A stretch of 64,000 bases of DNA from Fidelibacterota bacterium (GTDB lineage: Bacteria; Fidelibacterota; Marinisomatia; Marinisomatales; TCS55): NCBI GenBank assembly GCA_029936965.1, contig JAPYRG010000011.1, forward strand, positions 1-64,000. The letters run 5' to 3'. The first letter of the stretch is position 1, and each line of letters starts with the position of its first letter. The notes beneath the pieces were generated by a model that made no database searches, was not told the origin of the DNA, and saw nothing but the letters and a program-made list of their open reading frames with translations. Positions 58,662 to 64,000 of this stretch are shown one piece after another. The translations under genes were made by a program, and so were the position numbers.

Positions 58662-58932
58662 CTTCTAATTCTCTCCATTGCACATCTCCCGATAAAAACT
58701 GATCCAAAGCTTCAGTAGTTACTTTCTCTTTTTCCTCATAATCCTCGGGATCAACTTGTGGTAATTCATCTAAAACATCAAACTCAGAGATACCATCTGT
58801 TTCATTTATGACTTTTTCTTCATACCGTTCTTGATTAATCTGACGCGCTCTCTTTGACATCACTACCACTGCTTCATAAATATTTTTTGATTGTTTCTCT
58901 ATTTCACGTAAGGATAAGGGTTTAACTGCCAT
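58642..58932 (-). CDS. rpoZ: RNA polymerase omega subunit
   Basis: 96 residues. The omega core is NIYEAVVVMSKRARQINQERYEE, followed by a long acidic tail of about 45 residues ([26 protein letters not shown]). It assists RNA polymerase assembly and is the usual partner of ppGpp binding, in keeping with spoT three genes downstream. AGGAG with TAGTAT spacing precedes the ATG, inside the end of gmk. Confidence 0.88.
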   Translation of the reverse strand: MAVKPLSLREIEKQSKNIYEAVVVMSKRARQINQERYEEKVINETDGISEFDVLDELPQVDPEDYEEKEKVTTEALDQFLSGDVQWRELEGDDSED

Positions 58933-59497
58933 ATACTACTCCTTTATTTTGATTGGTTATTATTTCATTTAATTTTTCTATAGCACTAGATAGATCATCG
59001 TTAATCATAAAGGTATCAAATTTATCTTTAAACTTCATCTCTTTATTTGTTCTTTCTAGTCTTTTATTAATTATTTCTTTTGAGTCCGTCCCTCTATTAA
59101 TCAAACGTATTCTTAAATCTTCTATTAAAGGGGGTAAAATAAATACAGTAAGAGTATTATTAGGATATTTTTTCTTAATTGACATTGCGCCATTTACATC
59201 TAAATCAAACAACATTAATTCTTCGCTAATAATTGCATCTCTCAGAGTATTTTTTAAAGTTCCATAATAATAACCATGGACTTCTTCATACTCTACAAAT
59301 TCATCATTTCCTACTTTTTCCATAAACTCATCATCTGTCAAAAAGTAATAGTTTACTCCTTCAATTTCATAATCACGTTTAGATCTAGTAGTGCAGGAAA
59401 CTGAAAATTTTATTTGAGGTTTTTTTCGTCTAAGCTCCTCACATAAAGTAGATTTACCAGTTCCAGATGGAGCAGATATAGCAATTATATTTTTCAT
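58922..59497 (-). CDS. gmk: Guanylate kinase
   Basis: 191 residues. P-loop APSGTGKST (9-17), GMP-binding SCTTRSKRDYEIEGVNYYF, EYEEVHGYYYGT, and FILPPLIEDLRIRLINRGTD. It phosphorylates GMP to GDP. Overlaps yicC by 4 bases and rpoZ by 11. The yicC-gmk-rpoZ order is widely conserved in bacteria. Confidence 0.95.
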   Translation of the reverse strand: MKNIIAISAPSGTGKSTLCEELRRKKPQIKFSVSCTTRSKRDYEIEGVNYYFLTDDEFMEKVGNDEFVEYEEVHGYYYGTLKNTLRDAIISEELMLFDLDVNGAMSIKKKYPNNTLTVFILPPLIEDLRIRLINRGTDSKEIINKRLERTNKEMKFKDKFDTFMINDDLSSAIEKLNEIITNQNKGVVYGS

Positions 59498-60357
59498 AAT
59501 ATATTCTGCGCTTGTTCTCTTATTTTTTCTACTTCATCCTTCATTAGTATTACTTGATTAATTACATCTATTGAACCATTTTTTGAACCTATTGTATTAA
59601 TTTCACGAAATACTTCCTGAATTAAAAAAATAAACCTTTTACCTATACTATCACCACTATCTAATAGATTGCTTAATTGTTCATAGTGACTTTTCAAACG
59701 AACTATCTCCTCAGTAACATCAGCGCGCTCTGCTAAAATAGCAACCTCCTGTATCAATTTAGACTCATCCAATTCGTGATTTCCTAATAACTTTTGTAAA
59801 CGGTTTTGCAATTTCTCTTTTCTATTATTAGCAAAAGATTTATTCAATTTCTCTAAACTTTTAACTCCTTTCTTTAAAGTAGTAAGTCTCGAAACTAAAT
59901 CTATATAAATCTTATCTCCTTCTAATTCTCTCATCTCATTCAATTGTATAATTGATTCATTAGTAACTTTTATGATATCATCTGAATTCAGATTATCTAA
60001 TCTATTATCTGATAAAATATCTGACGCACGAATAAAATCACCAGGATTAATGGTATAAGAATAATTTTGTGAAATCATTTTTAAAGTTTCATCTATTGCT
60101 TCAAAACGATCTTTATTAAAAGAAAAACTATTATTTGATGAAGAGTTTATGCCAATTTCAAAAAATATCTGCACAGACCCCCTAATTAGGTTCTTAGATA
60201 TTAATTGTCTAATATCTCGCTCAACTTCTGGATCTATATTTAATCCACGTATTTTAATATCTAAATATCTTGAATTAACTGACCGCACAGATGCGGATAA
60301 CTGTCCAACTTCAGTATCTATAACTGAATGACCAAATCCTGTCATACTTAAAATCAT
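59494..60357 (-). CDS. yicC: YicC family endoribonuclease
   Basis: 287 residues. N-terminal MTGFGHS and VRSVNSRYLDIKIR (YicC_N), and C-terminal DUF1732 (EVAILAERADVTEEIVRLKSHYEQL, GKRFIFLIQEVFREINTIGSK). Family members are Mn-dependent RNases that act on small RNAs. First gene of the gmk-rpoZ group, 88 bases after the preceding outer-membrane gene. Confidence 0.93.
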   Translation of the reverse strand: MILSMTGFGHSVIDTEVGQLSASVRSVNSRYLDIKIRGLNIDPEVERDIRQLISKNLIRGSVQIFFEIGINSSSNNSFSFNKDRFEAIDETLKMISQNYSYTINPGDFIRASDILSDNRLDNLNSDDIIKVTNESIIQLNEMRELEGDKIYIDLVSRLTTLKKGVKSLEKLNKSFANNRKEKLQNRLQKLLGNHELDESKLIQEVAILAERADVTEEIVRLKSHYEQLSNLLDSGDSIGKRFIFLIQEVFREINTIGSKNGSIDVINQVILMKDEVEKIREQAQNIL

Positions 60358-60445
60358 ATTTCCTTACCCAGGGTGAATGATAAATTTAATTCATTTTGGC
60401 GTTTTTATTCAAATAAAGATCAATAATATATATTTGGGAAATAAT

Positions 60446-61474
60446 TTATAAAAAAGAAATTATTTTATTTTTAAACCAAATTGGATCTATCCTAAATGAT
60501 ATTAATTGACTCGATCCAAATCCAGTATATGATGGCGATGGCCTATAAGCATAATCTATTGAAAAGTTGACCCATATTAAGCCTATTCCTGTCGATAAAA
60601 AACCATTATTATTTCTACCTAATCTAATTTGAAGATTAGACTTATAGTTTAACTCAAGGCCTAAGTTATACCTAATCCCATTATAAGCTAACGATTTAAT
60701 AGCACCTCCATTAAATCTAAAATCTAAAGGTATTGTGGATAATTTTAATAATTGTGTTATTCCAATAGAAATATTTGGCATAGTTCTTTCAACAGTACCA
60801 TTATCCCATATAAACCAAGAGGTAGTAAAATGATTAAATGTTAGTCCTATAATATTGCCTTCCCAAGGAGAAAACTTTGCCCCAATATCAAACCCAAAGC
60901 CATTTCCATTGTATCCACCAAGATTATGAAATAAACTCTTCGCAGCAATCCCAAACGTAAAATTATTTATTTTTTTTGCAGTACTGAAATGTAAAGCCCA
61001 TTGAGATTGATCAAAATATTTTATGTTTTCAAAGTCAAGTCTTTCCCCTTCGTCTAACACTCCATTTCCTTCACCAAAATCCATCGTCCCAGGCATGCCA
61101 TCTTCTCCCCAGTCAAGCAGAAAATCTCTGGTATCAGGTATCCTTGATACTGCTTCACGTAAAATTACTATGCTTAAGGGAGTCCTAATTTTGCTCTTAA
61201 AACCAAAGACTAATACATCACTGCTAACCAAACCTGCAAAACGATTCTGATGTCCATAAGATAAAGGTAGATTCCTCTGAGAATTCTGATGTGCAGGATT
61301 CCACAAAACCGATATAGGAGATGTGCCATCAGCAGTAAAAGAATTTCCTAATGATAATGCGCGACCATCACCTGCATTATCAAATATTTCCCAACCATAA
61401 TTTACCCAAATTGATTCTGAGTAAATGAAAGAAAAGAATACTAATGTAATGAAGCTAATATTTTTATGATTCAT
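60446..61474 (-). CDS. PorV/UPF0164-like outer-membrane protein with an acidic loop
   Basis: 342 residues with a signal peptide (about 5-19). The opening FDNAGDGRALSLGNSFTAD and ISVLWNPAHQNS is the N-terminal signature of the FadL/PorV-like family of outer-membrane barrels in Bacteroidetes and relatives. Residues about 121-144 hold an acidic loop (DWGEDGMPGTMDFGEGNG, then DEGE) inserted between strands. The rest alternates as barrel strands. The start overlaps the mutS stop by 11 bases, so it is made from the mutS transcript. Function unknown; a carrier or channel is possible. Confidence 0.75.
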   Translation of the reverse strand: MNHKNISFITLVFFSFIYSESIWVNYGWEIFDNAGDGRALSLGNSFTADGTSPISVLWNPAHQNSQRNLPLSYGHQNRFAGLVSSDVLVFGFKSKIRTPLSIVILREAVSRIPDTRDFLLDWGEDGMPGTMDFGEGNGVLDEGERLDFENIKYFDQSQWALHFSTAKKINNFTFGIAAKSLFHNLGGYNGNGFGFDIGAKFSPWEGNIIGLTFNHFTTSWFIWDNGTVERTMPNISIGITQLLKLSTIPLDFRFNGGAIKSLAYNGIRYNLGLELNYKSNLQIRLGRNNNGFLSTGIGLIWVNFSIDYAYRPSPSYTGFGSSQLISFRIDPIWFKNKIISFL

Positions 61475-64000
61475 ATTTTTTCTTCAAATCATCTAATATC
61501 TTCAATGCTTCTATAGGAGTAACCTCATTGATATTGATGTTCTTAAGATCCTCCAAATAAGATAAAACATCATCTTGAAACATTGAAGCCTGATTTGTAT
61601 GCTTTTCTGGTAAATAATTACTTACTTCTTTACTCTCTTTTAAATGATGTATAAGAATTTCGTTAGCTCTATCTAAAATACTTTGTGGAAGACCAGCCAT
61701 TTTTGCCACATGAATACCATAACTCTTATTACCAGGGCCAGGTAAAATCTTTTTTAAAAAAATTATTTCTTCTTCAGATTCTTCAACAGAAGCATGGTAA
61801 TTCTCCAATCTATCTAAAGTTTGATCTAATTTGGTCAATTCATGATAATGAGTTGCAAATAATGTTCGAGCAGCTACAGATTGATTATTATGCAAATATT
61901 CCGTAATAGACCATGCTAATGATAGACCATCAAATGTTGCGGTCCCACGACCAATTTCATCAAGGAGGATTAGACTTTGAGACGTTGCATTATGAATAAT
62001 ATTTGAAGCTTCAATCATTTCAACAAGAAATGTGCTTTCTCCACCAGCAAGATTATCACTAGCCCCTACTCTTGTAAAAAGATGGTCTACAATACCGATT
62101 TCAGCATCTTTCGCAGGAACAAAAGATCCAATCTGAGACATTAATACAAGCAAACCTATTTGACGTAAATAAGTAGATTTTCCTGCCATATTAGGACCTG
62201 TAATAAGATGAATTTGATTTTTACTTACATCTAAATCAATACTATTACTAACAAAACGTTCAGAAGAAGGTAATAGCTTTTCAACAACAGGATGTCTACC
62301 ATCATTAATTTTTAAAATAGAATTTTTAGATAATCTTGGTTTACAATATCTATTTTGAATGGCTAAGTAAGCAAATGTTATCAATACATCAATACGATTT
62401 AGTATTTTAGCGTTAGTTTGAATCAACTCTACTTTTTCCAATATTTTACTGCAACATATTGAGAAAAGTTCTGTTTCAATTGCTAATATCTTATCCTCAG
62501 CAGATAATATTTTTTCTTCATATTCTTTTAATTCAGTTGTGATAAAACGTTCAGAGCTAACTAATGTTTGTTTCCGAATATATTCATCGGGAATATTATT
62601 CTGCTGTGATTTCGAAATTTCCAAATAATATCCAAAAACTTTATTAAAGCCAATTCTTAATCGATTGGCGCCTGTACGCTCTCTTTCATTTTTCTCCAGT
62701 TCATCAATCCATTGCTTTCCTCCCAAAATTAATTTTCGCAGTTCATCTAATTTTTTACTGATACCTTCACGAATAATATTTCCTTGTTTAATCTGAACTG
62801 GAACTTCATCATTTAATTGAGAAGATATAAGTTCAACTATTGAGTCTGTATCAACAAAATCAGATTGTATTTTATTCAAGTATTGATCATCAATTTTAAA
62901 TAATATTTCTTTCAACTCTGGAATTATACTTAAACTTTGTTTCAAACCAATTATATCTCGAGGGGTAGCTTTACCTTGATTAATTTTTCCCAATATTCTT
63001 TCTATATCGAGTATATCTTTAAATACAATCCTGCATTTATTTAATTGATTCTTATGATTTGTAAACGCATTAACAATATCTAAACGATTATTTAACCTTT
63101 CTAAATCATTTAAAGGTCTGCTAAGCCATTGCTTTAGCATTCGACCTCCCCCATTTGTAACTGTATGATCTAATAAATCAATTAATGTTCCATGAGTCCC
63201 TTGTGTTGTTAATGATCTAAATACTTCAAGATTTTTAACTGAAAAGCTATCCATGCCCATTATCCCCTCATCATGTATAGTCTTCAAATTAGTTACATGA
63301 TTCAAGGAGCCATTCAATGTATTATTTATATGATGAAAAATCGCACCTGCAGCAGCAATACCTAATTTTAAACTCTCACATCCAAAACCTTTTAGTGAGC
63401 GAACTTGAAAATGTTTTTTTAGTATTCGATTTGATTCATCGTATGATAATAACCAATCATCAATAACTGTTATAAATGGTCTTAATGTTCTATACCATAA
63501 AGCAGTGGAATAAATAATATTACTACTAATTAATATTTCTCTAGGAGCAAACTTCAATAACGATTCTGTTAAATCAATTGCTAAACATTGACCTACAAAT
63601 ACTTCTCCAGTTGATTGATCCAAAATAGCATAACCTGAATCTTCATTATCAAAATGAATACATCCAATATATTGATTCGATTTATCATTTAAAGCAGTGT
63701 CGCTTGTAATTGTTCCAGGAGTAACGACTTCAATTACCTCTCTTTTAACAATCCCTTTAGCAAGCTTCGGGTCTTCTACTTGTTCACAAATAGCAACACG
63801 GTGACCAGCATTTACAAGCTTATATAGATAATTATCTATAGAATGATATGGAAATCCAGCTAGTGGGACTTCAGCAGCCGCTCCATTAGATCTCTTAGTA
63901 AGTACAATTCCTAAGATTTTTGCTGTAATTAAAGCATCATTATTGAAAGTTTCATAAAAATCTCCCATTCTAAATAATACAATTGCATCATTATACTGCT
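61464..64000 (-). CDS. mutS: DNA mismatch repair protein MutS (5' end outside window)
   Basis: At least 844 codons. The ATG at 63968 is internal: the frame continues upstream to the edge and reads QYNDAIVLFR directly before MGDFYETF, the normal MutS N-terminus. The mismatch-reading Phe-x-Glu (GDFYE) is intact. Later come the connector and lever domains, Walker A ITGPNMAGKSTYLRQ, Walker B DEIGRGTATFDG, ATHYHELTKLD, and a C-terminal tail. Only about ten to thirty N-terminal residues should be missing. It recognises base mismatches after replication. Confidence 0.97.
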   Translation of the reverse strand, partial: QYNDAIVLFRMGDFYETFNNDALITAKILGIVLTKRSNGAAAEVPLAGFPYHSIDNYLYKLVNAGHRVAICEQVEDPKLAKGIVKREVIEVVTPGTITSDTALNDKSNQYIGCIHFDNEDSGYAILDQSTGEVFVGQCLAIDLTESLLKFAPREILISSNIIYSTALWYRTLRPFITVIDDWLLSYDESNRILKKHFQVRSLKGFGCESLKLGIAAAGAIFHHINNTLNGSLNHVTNLKTIHDEGIMGMDSFSVKNLEVFRSLTTQGTHGTLIDLLDHTVTNGGGRMLKQWLSRPLNDLERLNNRLDIVNAFTNHKNQLNKCRIVFKDILDIERILGKINQGKATPRDIIGLKQSLSIIPELKEILFKIDDQYLNKIQSDFVDTDSIVELISSQLNDEVPVQIKQGNIIREGISKKLDELRKLILGGKQWIDELEKNERERTGANRLRIGFNKVFGYYLEISKSQQNNIPDEYIRKQTLVSSERFITTELKEYEEKILSAEDKILAIETELFSICCSKILEKVELIQTNAKILNRIDVLITFAYLAIQNRYCKPRLSKNSILKINDGRHPVVEKLLPSSERFVSNSIDLDVSKNQIHLITGPNMAGKSTYLRQIGLLVLMSQIGSFVPAKDAEIGIVDHLFTRVGASDNLAGGESTFLVEMIEASNIIHNATSQSLILLDEIGRGTATFDGLSLAWSITEYLHNNQSVAARTLFATHYHELTKLDQTLDRLENYHASVEESEEEIIFLKKILPGPGNKSYGIHVAKMAGLPQSILDRANEILIHHLKESKEVSNYLPEKHTNQASMFQDDVLSYLEDLKNININEVTPIEALKILDDLKKKYES

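Noticed and set aside
63966..63968. ATG 63968 as the mutS start
   Set aside because: The frame continues upstream with typical MutS residues to the window edge, so this Met is internal.
1..64000. CRISPR arrays, insertion sequences, tRNA or rRNA genes, riboswitches
   Set aside because: I looked for regularly spaced repeats, transposase motifs, cloverleaf-like arms and conserved leader structures in the gaps and saw none; the gaps are short and AT-rich.

Overview
The window looks like a chromosomal segment of an AT-rich, Gram-negative, probably marine bacterium. Hand-counted 60-base lines run about 25-33% G+C in ordinary genes and about 45% in the first 8 kb. The content fits the Fibrobacteres-Chlorobi-Bacteroidetes / Marinimicrobia (SAR406) neighbourhood: a full Bat (aerotolerance) operon, DUF4837 and DUF4321 proteins, an LptE-type lipoprotein, many large outer-membrane beta-barrel proteins and the acidic loop style DxGEDG...GEGNG...DEGE. 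The phylum is an inference and was not tested. TGA is a true stop here (for example it ends rfbD, batD and the sigma-54 regulator gene). I found no rRNA, tRNA, CRISPR array, insertion sequence or integrase.

Region 1 (1-9757, minus strand) is the most unusual. A single open frame starts at 8121 and runs off the left edge without a stop: at least 2,707 codons of an exported, cysteine-free, repeat-rich surface protein. Its modules resemble phage tail fibres and trimeric-adhesin heads behind a normal signal peptide. A co-directional 516-residue exported protein with PKD-like domains lies just upstream. All plus-strand ORFs over 1-8000 are shadows of the giant gene.

Region 2 (9866-15129) has a family 5 uracil-DNA glycosylase (minus), then PpiD/SurA-like foldase, methylcrotonyl-CoA carboxylase beta subunit and an EamA transporter (plus).

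Region 3 (15126-31381, minus) is a long co-directional run. In transcription order: lepA, an ABM-fold protein, a CPBP protease, a membrane zinc-ribbon protein, lgt, a propeller-like exported protein, a 1,092-residue barrel protein, an Omp85-like barrel, a DUF4837 lipoprotein, rfbD, a DPM1-like transferase, a GT2/sugar-transferase fusion with a degraded active site, accA and ybgC.

Region 4 (31382-32022, plus) is a decayed MscS channel gene. It carries one nonsense codon, one exact 10-bp tandem duplication that shifts the frame, and a missing C-terminus.

Region 5 (32019-40620, minus) carries uvrB, galE, a sigma-54 activator without receiver domain, an LptE-like lipoprotein with a DxDxDG loop, asnS, a LOG-like protein, nadE and a small exported protein. 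Two plus-strand genes follow (40818-41860): a doubtful small membrane ORF and an outer-membrane protein.

Region 6 (41865-64000, minus) is a dense block of overlapping genes: mutS (5' end outside the window), an outer-membrane protein, yicC, gmk, rpoZ, a family 4 uracil-DNA glycosylase, dnaB, relA/spoT, an HU/IHF protein, ruvX, lnt, a DUF5683-like protein, truA, an HtrA protease, psd, pssA, DUF4321, tatA, then batA-batB-batC-batD-batE and a SPOR protein. It joins replication, repair and stringent response with phospholipid, lipoprotein and envelope-stress functions. The only non-coding stretch over 300 bases is the pseudogene region 31382-32018; 40621-41149 would be another if the 70-residue ORF there is not real.
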